Positions 40,556 through 49,320 are shown, counted from the first letter of the stretch. The stretch is 64,000 nt of DNA from Devosia sp. A16 (GCF_001402915.1 NZ_CP012945.1:1527501-1591500), one strand, 5' to 3'. Notes: a model not told the origin generated them from the letters alone. Numbers and translations are program-made.

Positions 40556-41515
40556 TCAACCCAAATTGGTGCCGATGGCGAGGAATTTGTCGCGCCTGTG
40601 CTCTCGCACCTCCAGCCGACCCCGGGTGCCGGGGAAATCGGCGAGGAACTGACTGATCGCCTTGGCGGTCGAGGCCATTACCTCCCCGTGGTGGCGGTGC
40701 GCGCCACCGGCGGGCTCGGCAATGATGCCGTCGATCACCCCCAGCGCGAGCAGATCGGGAGCGGTGATTTTCTGCGCCGCGGCCATATCGGGAGCCCGGG
40801 CCGCGTCGCGGAACAGGATGGCGGCGCCCGGCTCCGGCGAGATCACCGAGTAGATGGCGTTCTCGAGCATCAGCACCCGGTTGGCGGTGGCGATGGCGAT
40901 TGCGCCGCCCGAGCCGCCCTCGCCGATGATGATCGCGAGGTTGGGCACACCCAGCTCGAGGCAGCGCTCGGTCGAACGCGCGATCGCCTCGGCCTGGCCG
41001 CGCTCTTCGGCGCCGATCCCCGGATAAGCGCCGGCGGTATCGACGAACGACACCAGGGGAATGTCGAAGCGGTCGGCCATGTCCATGATGCGCACGGCCT
41101 TGCGGTAACCCTCGGGCCGCGCCATGCCGAAATTGTGCTTCAGCCGGCTCTCGGTATTGGAGCCCTTCTCCTGCCCCAGGATCGCCACCGGCTGCCCGTT
41201 GAAGCGGCCGAAGCCGGCCTGCAACGCCGGATCCTCGGCAAACTTGCGGTCGCCGGCCAGCGGCGTCCACTCGGTGATCAGCGACTTCACGTAGTCGGAG
41301 AAGTGGGGGCGCTGCGGATGACGCGCCACCTGGGTCTTCTGCCAGGGGGTGAGCTTCTTGTAGATATCGACCAGCGCCTCGTCGGCCCGGGCCGAGAGCC
41401 GCGTCACCTCTTCATCGATCGACACGGCCTGGTCGGACGTGGCGAGGGACTTGAGCTCGGCGATCTTGCCTTCGAGATCGGCGACCGGCTTTTCGAAATC
41501 GAGATAAGACTGCAT
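40556..41515 (-). CDS. accA: acetyl-CoA carboxylase carboxyltransferase alpha subunit
   Basis: AccA, with AccD, transfers CO2 from carboxybiotin to acetyl-CoA, the first committed step of fatty acid synthesis. At 319 residues it is full length. It starts with SYLDFEKPVADLEGKIAEL, has the crotonase-type core DTAGAYPGIGAEERGQAEAI, and the oxyanion loop GEGGSGGAIAIA. The C-terminus HRRDKFLAIGTN is standard. It lies between the convergent-facing zinc-ribbon gene and the L,D-transpeptidases, and follows xerD at a distance in the usual Hyphomicrobiales order. Confidence 0.97.
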   Translation of the reverse strand: MQSYLDFEKPVADLEGKIAELKSLATSDQAVSIDEEVTRLSARADEALVDIYKKLTPWQKTQVARHPQRPHFSDYVKSLITEWTPLAGDRKFAEDPALQAGFGRFNGQPVAILGQEKGSNTESRLKHNFGMARPEGYRKAVRIMDMADRFDIPLVSFVDTAGAYPGIGAEERGQAEAIARSTERCLELGVPNLAIIIGEGGSGGAIAIATANRVLMLENAIYSVISPEPGAAILFRDAARAPDMAAAQKITAPDLLALGVIDGIIAEPAGGAHRHHGEVMASTAKAISQFLADFPGTRGRLEVREHRRDKFLAIGTNLG

Positions 41516-41708
41516 CCAACCCGCCAGATAATGGGAAGGGCGTCAACTCGCGCCCCAAAGTGGCCGGAAAGTGGCGACGCAGCCGGGTTGAGTCAAGCAG
41601 CGAGCTGCGACCGAGCCCCCATTGCACCGCTCTGTCATGCCGCGTTAACCAATGCATGACGCATTCATGACAACGCTGGTGCCGAACGACCGGAACCACC
41701 TTTCGATC

Positions 41709-42032
41709 ATGACGACCTATGCCCTGGTAAGCGTCGGCTGTCCGCATTGCGGCGGCCAGTTCTTCGAAAACGCCAAGCTGGTCCGCCCCGCCGGCGGCGC
41801 CTGGTGCCCGCACTGCGAGAAACTGTTCACGCTCGATACCGGCGATCAGGCCACCCGCCGCACGCTCGCCGAAGCCAAGGCGGCGCGCCGACGCCGCAAG
41901 GACAGGCTCAACGAGCTGCGTGCCAGCTGGAGCGACGTCCCCGCCAGACCGATGCTGATGCGCGACGTGCTGCGCGAGCTGGACGAGCTGCTGCTGCGGC
42001 TCGACGGCATGGTCGAGCAGAAGCGCGGATGA
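41709..42032 (+). CDS. small zinc-ribbon protein of unknown function
   Basis: The 107-residue protein has two CPHC motifs 20-25 residues apart (VGCPHCGGQF and AWCPHCEKLF), a classic zinc ribbon. A basic helix (AKAARRRRKDRLNELR) and an amphipathic C-terminal helix follow. The start is unclear: ATG 41709 fits the first strand best, but 41667 and 41652 are in frame. It may bind nucleic acid or a protein partner. It is divergent from accA and ends 20 bases before a family B repeat. Not recognised further. Confidence 0.65.
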   Translation: MTTYALVSVGCPHCGGQFFENAKLVRPAGGAWCPHCEKLFTLDTGDQATRRTLAEAKAARRRRKDRLNELRASWSDVPARPMLMRDVLRELDELLLRLDGMVEQKRG

Positions 42033-42053
42033 CTGACGAGCAGCTGGAGCGGG

Positions 42054-42170
42054 CCGACCCCTACCCCTGTCCCTCCCCCTCTAACAGGAGGAGGGAGACG
42101 TTAGTCTCGATATCCGTGTGAGGGTTTCTTAGGGGGAGGGGACAGGGGTGGGGGTCAGCCCACACCGGCG
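42054..42170. repeat. family B palindromic repeat, copy 2
   Basis: It shares with copy 3 the central GGGAGGGAGACG, the TAGxCTCGATxTC core, GTGAGGGT, and the right arm AGGGGACAGGGGTGGGGGTC followed by AGCCC and CACCGGCG. The left arm is CCGACCCCTACCCCTGTCCC. It lies between the zinc-ribbon gene and xerD, whose 3' ends face each other. Confidence 0.87.
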
Positions 42171-42192
42171 CCCCCGTTTTCCGCGGAACGCC

Positions 42193-43104
42193 CTAGCCCT
42201 CCGCCAGCGGATGGTGCGCTTCCACCAGCGAGCGCAGCTTCTCGTCCAGCACATGGGTGTAGATCTGCGTGGTCGAGATGTCGGAGTGCCCGAGCAGCGT
42301 CTGCACCACCCTCAGATCCGCGCCGCCGGCCAGCAGGTGACTGGCAAAAGCGTGCCGCAACACATGCGGTGAAACCCGGGCCGCGGAAATCCCGGCGCGT
42401 CCCGCCAGCCCCTTGAGCTCGCGCGCAAACACCTGCCGGCTGAGATGGCCGCTTTCGCCGCCGGCCGGGAACAGCCAGGCGCCGGGCTCGAGCCGCGTCA
42501 GATACGCCTTGACCGCGTCGCGCGCCCGATCGGTCAGCGGCACGATGCGCTCCTTGCCGCCCTTGCCGCGGATGGTGAGAAAGCTCGCATCGCGCATCAC
42601 CACGGCGCGCTTCAGCTCCACCAATTCCGAAACGCGCATGCCGGTGGCATAGAGCAGCTCCAGCAGCAGGTAGAGCCGCCCCGCCATGGCGCGCTGCGCC
42701 TCGCTCGCCTCGGGCGCTTCGATCTCGGCTTCCGCGAGGCTGAGCAGCCGATCGATCTCGGCGATCGACAGCACCTTGGGCAGGCTGCGCCGCGCCTTGG
42801 GCGACGCGATGATTCGGGTCGGGTCGTCGCCGCGCACTGCGTCGGCGGCGAGGAACTTGTGGAACTGCCGGATCGCCGAGAGTTTTCGCGCGCTCGACGA
42901 TGCGGCAATGCCCTCTGCCTCGAGGAAGGCGAGATACTCCGTCACCTGCTCGCGCCCGGCGCCAGTCGGCCCGCTGCCGCGGCGCTGGAGGAAGGCGCAA
43001 TAATCGCCGAGGTCGCGACGATAGGCGTCGATGGTGTTTCTGGCGGCGCCGCGTTCGGCGCTCATCATCTCGAGAAACGCTTCGACCAGGTGGCCGCCGT
43101 TCAT
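42193..43104 (-). CDS. xerD: site-specific tyrosine recombinase XerD
   Basis: XerD with XerC resolves chromosome dimers at dif. The 303-residue protein has the N-terminal SAM-like core-binding domain and the catalytic domain with Arg in TGMRVSELVELKR, Lys in GKGGKERIVPL, His-x-x-Arg in VLRHAFASHLLAGGADLRVV and His/Tyr in LGHSDISTTQIYTHV. It overlaps the end of an upstream small membrane gene by 4 bases. It is the housekeeping form; no phage or integron context is seen. Confidence 0.95.
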   Translation of the reverse strand: MNGGHLVEAFLEMMSAERGAARNTIDAYRRDLGDYCAFLQRRGSGPTGAGREQVTEYLAFLEAEGIAASSSARKLSAIRQFHKFLAADAVRGDDPTRIIASPKARRSLPKVLSIAEIDRLLSLAEAEIEAPEASEAQRAMAGRLYLLLELLYATGMRVSELVELKRAVVMRDASFLTIRGKGGKERIVPLTDRARDAVKAYLTRLEPGAWLFPAGGESGHLSRQVFARELKGLAGRAGISAARVSPHVLRHAFASHLLAGGADLRVVQTLLGHSDISTTQIYTHVLDEKLRSLVEAHHPLAEG

Positions 43105-43412
43105 TCGATCCCCTGCTGCCGGGTCACCACACCGCCGTCGTCGGCCGGCGCCTCGGTGGTCGGCTCGACCGAAAGGGCCGGCGTCTCGGCGGCCGGCGGG
43201 TTGGCCGCGGGCGCCTCGGGCTGGCGGGTGGTGTTGATCTCGCGCCGCACCAGCGGATCGCGCTGCGTCGAGGGCATCAGGTCACGCGCCGGAATGCGGA
43301 TGGTCACATCCTTGTCGCGCGGCTGGACGAAGGCGACGAGCGCGAACATGGCTCCATAGCCGAGCCCGACCAGGACCAGCAGGATGACGATCAGGCGAAT
43401 GAGAGTCGGCAT
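43101..43412 (-). CDS. membrane-anchored protein of unknown function (xerD operon)
   Basis: The 103-residue protein has one N-terminal membrane helix (about residues 4-27), VQPRDKDVTIRIPARDL, and a Pro/Ala/Thr-rich disordered tail. Homologues upstream of xerD in related bacteria are hypothetical. Its stop overlaps the xerD start by 4 bases. The gene is divergent from aroK across 145 bases. Confidence 0.85.
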   Translation of the reverse strand: MPTLIRLIVILLVLVGLGYGAMFALVAFVQPRDKDVTIRIPARDLMPSTQRDPLVRREINTTRQPEAPAANPPAAETPALSVEPTTEAPADDGGVVTRQQGIE

Positions 43413-43557
43413 GGCAATCCGCTTTTGTCACGCTACGGGTCAGTCTCCCCTGTTTGCCGGATGCGATCAAGGGTGCGCTAACCATAGCCGCCCCACCATA
43501 GCGGGCATTGACTTTATGCCGCCCTAACGGTTCAAACCGCCCGAACAGGGAAAAGCC

Positions 43558-44151
43558 ATGTCACGCGACGGCACGACCACACGCGACGACCGGCGCGAGG
43601 ATCTGCAGCGGCTCCTCGGGCATCGCCCGATCGTCTTGATCGGCATGATGGGCGCCGGCAAAACCACCGTCGGCCGCCGCCTCGCCGCCCGCCTGGGCCG
43701 CCACTTCGTCGATAGCGACGAGGAGGTCGAGAAGGCGGCCGGGATGACTATCGAGGACATCTTCCGCGCCCATGGGGAGGCCGATTTCCGTGCCGGCGAG
43801 GTCAAGGTGATCGCCCGCCTGCTCAAAGACCGCAACATCGTGCTGGGCACCGGTGGCGGCGCTTTCATCAACGCCGAAACCCGCGCGCTGGTGAAGCAGG
43901 CGGCGATCTCGGTGTGGATCAAGGCCGATTTCGAGCTGTTGTTCCAGCGCGTGTCGCGCCGCTCCAACCGACCGCTGCTGAAAACCGCCAACCCGCGCGA
44001 GACGCTGCAGAAGCTGATCGAAGTCCGCTACCCCGTCTATGCCGAGGCCGACGTCACCGTGGTATCGCGCGACGTGCCGCAGGACCAGGTGGCGAGCGAA
44101 GTGATCGACGCCGTGCTGGCCTATCTGACCAACGAGGCTGCCAATGGCTGA
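43558..44151 (+). CDS. aroK: shikimate kinase
   Basis: AroK phosphorylates shikimate with ATP, step five of the pathway to aromatic amino acids. The 197-residue protein has the P-loop GMMGAGKTTVGRRLA near residue 30, DSDEEVEKAAG (substrate-binding Asp), and GTGGGAF. ATG 43558 follows AGGGA. It overlaps aroB by 8 bases, so the two pathway enzymes are translated together. It is divergent from the xerD operon. Confidence 0.97.
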   Translation: MSRDGTTTRDDRREDLQRLLGHRPIVLIGMMGAGKTTVGRRLAARLGRHFVDSDEEVEKAAGMTIEDIFRAHGEADFRAGEVKVIARLLKDRNIVLGTGGGAFINAETRALVKQAAISVWIKADFELLFQRVSRRSNRPLLKTANPRETLQKLIEVRYPVYAEADVTVVSRDVPQDQVASEVIDAVLAYLTNEAANG

Positions 44152-45262
44152 GCCGACCACCGTCCATGTGCCGCTGGGCGAACGCGCCTACGACATCCTC
44201 ATCGGCTCCGGGCTGATCGACAATGCCGGGGCGCTGCTCGGCGCCAGGTTCCCCGGCCGCCGCTTCGGCATCGTCACCGATACCGAGGTCGCCATCGCGC
44301 AGCTGCCGCGGCTCACCGCCGCGCTCGACGCCGCCGAGGTGAAATACGCGACGGTGGTGCTGCCTAACGGCGAAAGCACCAAGTCGTTCGCCCGGCTGGG
44401 CGAAGTGGTCGATGCCATCCTCGCGGCGCGGCTCGAGCGCGGCGACCTGATCATTGCGCTGGGCGGCGGCGTCATCGGCGACCTCGCCGGGTTCGCCGCG
44501 GCGATCGCCCGGCGCGGCATGGATTTCGTCCAGGTGCCGACCTCGCTCCTCGCGCAGGTCGACAGCTCCGTCGGCGGCAAGACCGGCATCAATTCGCCGC
44601 ACGGCAAGAACCTGATCGGCGCCTTCCATCAGCCCCGGCTGGTCCTCGCCGACCTCGACGCCCTCGACACCCTGCCGCCGCGCCAACTCGCGGCCGGCTA
44701 TGCCGAGGTGGTGAAGTACGGGCTGATCGACGATGAGCCGTTCTACTTCTGGCTCGAGGAGAACCGAAGCGAGATCTTTGCCGGCAACACCGCCCTACGC
44801 GCCGAAATGGTGGCCCGCTGCTGCGCCGCCAAGACCCGCTTCGTCCTCGCCGACGAAAAGGAGACCGGGGTTCGCGCCCTGCTCAATCTCGGCCATACGT
44901 TCGGCCATGCGTTGGAAGCGGCCACCGGCTATTCCGATCGCCTGCTGCATGGCGAAGGCGTCGCCATCGGCATGGTGCTGGCGCATGGTTTTTCGGCGAG
45001 GCTCGGCCTCGCCCCCAGTCAGGATACCGGCCGTATCGCCCGGCACCTGAGCGCGGCAGGCCTGCCGACCCACATCAACGATATCCCGGGCGATTTGCCC
45101 GACACCGACACGCTGATGAACGCCATCGCCCAGGACAAGAAGGTGGTGCGCGGCGCGCTCACCTTCATCCTGACCCATGGCATCGGCCGGGCCTTCATCG
45201 AAAAGAACGTCGACCCGACCGCCGTACGGGCCTACCTCGAAGAGGTACGGGCCGAGCGCTAG
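44144..45262 (+). CDS. aroB: 3-dehydroquinate synthase
   Basis: AroB converts DAHP to 3-dehydroquinate using NAD and zinc, the second step of the shikimate pathway. The 372-residue protein has the nucleotide-binding GGGVIGDLAGFAAA, the DSSVGGKTGINSPHGKN loop and the zinc ligands in GYAEVVKYG and NLGHTFGHALEAA, with the second His cluster in HGEGVAIGM. It is downstream of aroK with overlap. Its 3' end overlaps the convergent FAD monooxygenase gene by 4 bases. Confidence 0.97.
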   Translation: MAEPTTVHVPLGERAYDILIGSGLIDNAGALLGARFPGRRFGIVTDTEVAIAQLPRLTAALDAAEVKYATVVLPNGESTKSFARLGEVVDAILAARLERGDLIIALGGGVIGDLAGFAAAIARRGMDFVQVPTSLLAQVDSSVGGKTGINSPHGKNLIGAFHQPRLVLADLDALDTLPPRQLAAGYAEVVKYGLIDDEPFYFWLEENRSEIFAGNTALRAEMVARCCAAKTRFVLADEKETGVRALLNLGHTFGHALEAATGYSDRLLHGEGVAIGMVLAHGFSARLGLAPSQDTGRIARHLSAAGLPTHINDIPGDLPDTDTLMNAIAQDKKVVRGALTFILTHGIGRAFIEKNVDPTAVRAYLEEVRAER

Positions 45263-46767
45263 GCGCGCTTCGGCGCCCCGAACCATCTCGTCAGCGCCTC
45301 GCTCAGCCCCTGCCCTGCGGCGTCCCCGACCCAGGCCACGTAGCCATCGGGACGGATCAAGACAGCCTGCGGAGCCTCGACGGCTCCGATGCCCGGCAGC
45401 TGCCACGCACCCTCAGAGACTGCGTCGACCAGCCTCACGCGATCCGCCCACGGCGCGATCTCGAACGCGCCGGACGCACCGAAGTTGATCAGCACCGGCC
45501 GCGCAGCATGGAGTAACTCGTAAACCCGAGTCGGACCGTTGGCGGCGACCAGATCGAGATCCGGCATCCGTCGCCCGAGCAGCGGATGCCCCTCACCCAG
45601 CTCGTAGCGGACGCCTAGCCCGGTCAGGTCGGCGGCAACTCGTCGGCGCGGCTCCCCCATTTCGAGCATCTCGGCCATCGTCTCGCGCAGTGCCTTGGTG
45701 CGGTCGTCCTCGCGCCGCAGCGCCACGGCCGCCATGGTGTAACGCAACACCCTGGCGCCCACCGGGTGACGCTCGGCATGATAGCTGTCGAGCAGGCCCT
45801 CGGGCGAAATGCCCTTGATCACCTGCGCCAGTTTCCAGCCGAGATTGACGGCATCCTGCACCCCGGTCTGCAGCCCCATCCCGCCATCGGGTGGATGGAT
45901 ATGCGCCGCATCTCCAGCGATGAGCACCCGCCCCTGCCGATAGGTTTCAGCCTGCCGGGCCGCATCGGTGAAACGGGTGATCGAACTCGGGCTGTGAATC
46001 CCGTAATCGGTGCCGTAAACCGCGATCAGCGCTTGCTTGAGCTCCGCGAGGGTCGGCTCGCCGGTCTTGCCCACCTCGCGCTCGGTGACCAGCACACGCA
46101 CCGGTCCGCTGTCGGCCCAGACGATCTCGCCATCGCGGATCTCGTAGTTCACCCGCCCGATCGAGTGGATGCCCAGCGCATCGCGCGTGATCCCCCACTG
46201 CGGCGGCAACTCGGCCAGCTCGGCTTCGGCGATCAGGTTGCTGGTGGTGGGATCGGAGCCCGGGAACGCGATGCCGGCCGTCTTGCGCACGACGCTCCGC
46301 CCGCCGTCGCAACCGACCAGGTACTGCGCCGCCAGCCGGCTGCCATCGCTGAGGCTGATATCGACGCCCGCCCCATGTTGGGTGAAGCCGCGGACCTCGA
46401 CGCCGCGATAGACCGGTACGCCGAACCCATCGACCCAGTCGCCCAGAAGCCGCTCGATGTGGTTCTGCCACAGGCCCAGGCTGTAGGGGTAGCGGGTCGG
46501 AAAGCCGGTGAGATCGATGCGGACCCCGGCAAACCCGACTGCCTGCGCCACCTGACCTTCGGCCACGAACCGCTCGGCGATGCCACGCTGGTCGAACACC
46601 TCGAGGGTGCGCGGATGCAGCCCCCCGGCGCGCGAGCCGACAACCTCCTTGCCGGGCCGCCGTTCGACGATGGCGACGTCGATGCCGGCCAATGCCAGCT
46701 CGCCGGCCAGCATCAGCCCGGTCGGGCCGCCGCCGGCAATAACCACCTGATGTTCGATCTTGCGCAT
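45259..46767 (-). CDS. FAD-dependent aromatic monooxygenase
   Basis: The 502-residue flavoprotein belongs to the class A hydroxylases (PheA/TfdB, PgaE/RdmE-like). The FAD Rossmann motif is VVIAGGGPTGLMLAGELA. The mid motif is GCDGGRSVVRKTAGI, and the second FAD motif is IAGDAAHIHPPDGGMGLQTG. A C-terminal thioredoxin-like domain (about 400-500; PVLINFGASGAFEI) completes the architecture. Likely reaction: NAD(P)H-dependent ring hydroxylation of a phenol or polyketide, or inactivation of an aromatic antibiotic; the substrate is unknown. It lies in a stretch where housekeeping order would be expected and is probably accessory. Confidence 0.9.
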   Translation of the reverse strand: MRKIEHQVVIAGGGPTGLMLAGELALAGIDVAIVERRPGKEVVGSRAGGLHPRTLEVFDQRGIAERFVAEGQVAQAVGFAGVRIDLTGFPTRYPYSLGLWQNHIERLLGDWVDGFGVPVYRGVEVRGFTQHGAGVDISLSDGSRLAAQYLVGCDGGRSVVRKTAGIAFPGSDPTTSNLIAEAELAELPPQWGITRDALGIHSIGRVNYEIRDGEIVWADSGPVRVLVTEREVGKTGEPTLAELKQALIAVYGTDYGIHSPSSITRFTDAARQAETYRQGRVLIAGDAAHIHPPDGGMGLQTGVQDAVNLGWKLAQVIKGISPEGLLDSYHAERHPVGARVLRYTMAAVALRREDDRTKALRETMAEMLEMGEPRRRVAADLTGLGVRYELGEGHPLLGRRMPDLDLVAANGPTRVYELLHAARPVLINFGASGAFEIAPWADRVRLVDAVSEGAWQLPGIGAVEAPQAVLIRPDGYVAWVGDAAGQGLSEALTRWFGAPKRA

Positions 46768-46979
46768 CTGTCTCTCCGTTATGAACTGACGAGGACGCGC
46801 CTCTTACCGGACGATCGGGGTCTTGAAGCAAGCCCCTTGTGCGCTACATATCAGTATGGGCGGAGGGCGATATCGCGCTTCGCGCTGCTTTCCCGACATG
46901 TATTCTTCGCTCGCCGAACGCCCCGGTCGGCGCCGATTCGTCGGCAAGTCGATCGCCGCGGAAGCCGAGAGGGAAAGCC

Positions 46980-47822
46980 ATGTCCGACCGCCGTCCACTG
47001 CTGGTCATCGACGGCGACTCGTTCGCCCACCGCGCCTACCATGCCCTGCCCAAGACGGTACGCCGCGCGGGGAACCGTGGCGGCGGCGCTATCGTGGGCT
47101 TCACCAATTACCTGATCCGCCTCTATGAAGCCGAGCGGCCGCGCGCCGTGGTGGTGGGCTGGGATACGCTGGCCGAACCCAACTGGCGGGCGCTGGAGTT
47201 CGCGCCTTACCAGGGCGGTCGTATCTTCGAGGACGAGATCGTCGAGCAACTCGAAGTCCTGCCCCAGATGGTCGCTGCCTGCGGCTTCGTCTTCGGCAAG
47301 GCGGGACGGTTCGAAGCCGATGACTTCCTCGCCACCGCCGTCGCTGAGGAGGAAAAGGCCGGCGGCACCGCGTTGGTCGCCACCAGCGATCGCGACGCCT
47401 ACCAGCTTGCCTCGGCGCGGACGACGATCCTGCAGCCGGTCAAGGGCGGCGAGATTGCCCGCATCGACCCTGCCGGAGTGCGCGAGCGCTACAAGGTCGA
47501 GCCCCGGCAGGTCCCCGATTTCATCGCCCTGCGCGGCGATCCTTCGGACAAGATTCCCGGCGCCAGGGGGGTCGGTGACGCGACGGCGGCGAGCCTGTTG
47601 CAGCGCTACCCCGATCTCGAGGCGATGATCGCCGACAACCGCTTCCCCACCCAGGCCGACGACCTCAGGCTTTACAAGCGGATTGCCACCATGGTGACGA
47701 ACGCACCGCTGCCGCCCGTTCCCGACACCAGGCCAACCTGGGCCAAGGCCGCCGCCCTCGCCCGCGACTGGGAACTGAACAACCTCGCCGACCGCCTGCA
47801 GCAACTGGCCGAGAAGGCTTAA
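46980..47822 (+). CDS. stand-alone 5'-3' exonuclease (Pol I N-terminal-like / FEN)
   Basis: The 280-residue protein is the 5'-nuclease domain of DNA polymerase I without the polymerase. The metal-binding acidic residues lie in LVIDGDSFAHRAYHA (near 10), VVVGWDT, FEADDFLATAV and ATSDRDAYQL, and the H3TH DNA-binding part is GDPSDKIPGARGVGDATA. It should remove RNA primers or flap ends. ATG 46980 follows GAGAGGGA; upstream codons in the frame are not similar. It is divergent from the FAD monooxygenase and convergent with the OmpA-like gene, with 2 bases between stops. Confidence 0.92.
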   Translation: MSDRRPLLVIDGDSFAHRAYHALPKTVRRAGNRGGGAIVGFTNYLIRLYEAERPRAVVVGWDTLAEPNWRALEFAPYQGGRIFEDEIVEQLEVLPQMVAACGFVFGKAGRFEADDFLATAVAEEEKAGGTALVATSDRDAYQLASARTTILQPVKGGEIARIDPAGVRERYKVEPRQVPDFIALRGDPSDKIPGARGVGDATAASLLQRYPDLEAMIADNRFPTQADDLRLYKRIATMVTNAPLPPVPDTRPTWAKAAALARDWELNNLADRLQQLAEKA

Positions 47823-47824
47823 GC

Positions 47825-48877
47825 CTACGGCGCGACCGAGATCACCACCCGGCGATTGGCGGAAAAGCTGTCGCCGAACTGCTCGGTGGCGCCGGCGCCG
47901 GTGGCTGAGACCTTCTCGAATTTCAGCCCGGCCTGCTTCAGGTAGGCCAATACGTTCTGCGCCCGCTCGATGGCGAACAGCGCGTTGGTGGCGTGGTTGC
48001 CGGCGCGGCTCGAATAGCCGGTGACCAGCACCTTGCACTTCTGCTCGCCGATATCGGCAACGATCTGGTCGAGCCGCTCCATCAGCCTGGGCGTCAGGTC
48101 GTTCGAACTCTCGTTGAAACCGACCACGTTGTAGAGTTCATCGCGGTTGCAGCTGGCGCTGGTGCCCACTGCCGGGTCCGCCGACGCAAGCTTCGCGGTG
48201 GCCGCCACCGGCTTGGCCTCGGGGGCCTCCGGCAGCTTCGGCGCTGCGACTGCGGCAGGCGCCTTCACCGCAGGAACCGCCGCCGGTTCCTCGGTCACCG
48301 CGGCGACCTCGGCGGTCGCCGGCTCTGCGGCCGGCGGCGCTGCCGCGATGGTGGCGTCCGGCAATGGCCAACCGCCGGTCGGCGCGCGCGACACGCCCTC
48401 GACATTGCCGTCCTTCAGCACCAGGAACTCGCCTAGCAACTCGTTCTGGGTGTTGGCGGTGGTTCCCTGTGTCGAAAGTCCCGACACCGTCACGGCACGC
48501 CCGTTCACCGCCACTGCTGCCAGATAGAGGTTGCGATCGCGGTTCGAGCCGTCGCCGCCATAGGCCTCGTTCACCAGCCGCACGCGGACTTCGCCGCCGG
48601 GTTTGAAGATATCCTCGGGGATGTCGAACGAAAAGCTCTGCACATAGGGGGTCTTGTCCGCGGCATCGGCGAAGCGGCCGGCCGTGGCCGTGTCGATGGC
48701 AGCGTTCACCGCGCCTTCGCCCAGCGGCTTGCCGTCGAACGTCACCTCGAACCTGGGAGGCCCGTCATAGGCCTCGCCCCCGATGATCAGCTGCAGGCTG
48801 CTGCCCGCGGCGAAGGCGCCGGATGCTGCGCACAGCGCAAAGGCGGCCGCGAGGACCGCCGTCTTCAAGGTGGACAT
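47825..48877 (-). CDS. OmpA-family protein with a CBM60-like N-terminal domain
   Basis: The 350-residue protein has a signal peptide (about 1-24). Residues about 27-130 resemble the calcium-dependent xylan-binding module CBM60/CBM36: VRVRLVNEAYGGDGS, then DRNLYLAAVAVNG. An Ala/Pro/Glu linker (about 150-235) leads to a C-terminal OmpA peptidoglycan-binding domain (about 240-350; LVTGYSSRAG, IERAQNVLAYL, SANRRVVI). It should sit in the periplasm or outer membrane, binding peptidoglycan with one end and possibly glycan with the other. Start ATG 48877. The combination is unusual as far as I know. Confidence 0.82.
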   Translation of the reverse strand: MSTLKTAVLAAAFALCAASGAFAAGSSLQLIIGGEAYDGPPRFEVTFDGKPLGEGAVNAAIDTATAGRFADAADKTPYVQSFSFDIPEDIFKPGGEVRVRLVNEAYGGDGSNRDRNLYLAAVAVNGRAVTVSGLSTQGTTANTQNELLGEFLVLKDGNVEGVSRAPTGGWPLPDATIAAAPPAAEPATAEVAAVTEEPAAVPAVKAPAAVAAPKLPEAPEAKPVAATAKLASADPAVGTSASCNRDELYNVVGFNESSNDLTPRLMERLDQIVADIGEQKCKVLVTGYSSRAGNHATNALFAIERAQNVLAYLKQAGLKFEKVSATGAGATEQFGDSFSANRRVVISVAP

Positions 48878-49053
48878 GTCGCCCTCCACATCTGTCTGCA
48901 ACGACGAGTGCTAGGCAACGGCTTGGGCGATAGTTCGGAGACAAAGCGGCAGGCTGCCACGCCTTCGCCCGGCTTTGGCCGCAAAGCGCCAGAGGGTTGC
49001 AGCCGGCCGCGGGGTGCCCCATATCTGGCCGCATCCAGTCCGATCGCAGTTGA

Positions 49054-49320
49054 CTAGCGGCTCGAAGCCACCACTTCGACGGCCAGGGCATGCACGCCCG
49101 CCTTGAGTTCGGCATCGAGCGCCGCCATCACGGCCCGATGCTGGGCAAGACGCGATTGACCGGTGAACAGGGGAGAGGCGATCCGGACACGGAAATGCGT
49201 CTCGCCGCCCTCCCGGTAACCGCCGTGCCCTCTATGTTTCTCGCTCTCGTCGATCACTTCAAGATGGGTCGGCGTGAATTTGACCGAAAGTTTTTCTGCA
49301 ATCGTATCGCGAACGGACAT
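49054..49320 (-). CDS. bolA: BolA family protein
   Basis: The 88-residue protein has the BolA fold: TPTHLEVIDESEKHRGHGG, THFRVRIASPLFTGQSRLAQ and HALAVEVVA. BolA proteins form [2Fe-2S]-bridged heterodimers with monothiol glutaredoxins and affect iron homeostasis and cell shape. It is divergent from the J-domain protein gene with a 51-base gap, the usual arrangement in Hyphomicrobiales. Confidence 0.95.
   Translation of the reverse strand: MSVRDTIAEKLSVKFTPTHLEVIDESEKHRGHGGYREGGETHFRVRIASPLFTGQSRLAQHRAVMAALDAELKAGVHALAVEVVASSR

Noticed and set aside
42193-43104. xerD as a sign of an integrated element
   Set aside because: The gene lies in its conserved housekeeping place with accA and aroK; no attachment-site duplication or phage genes.
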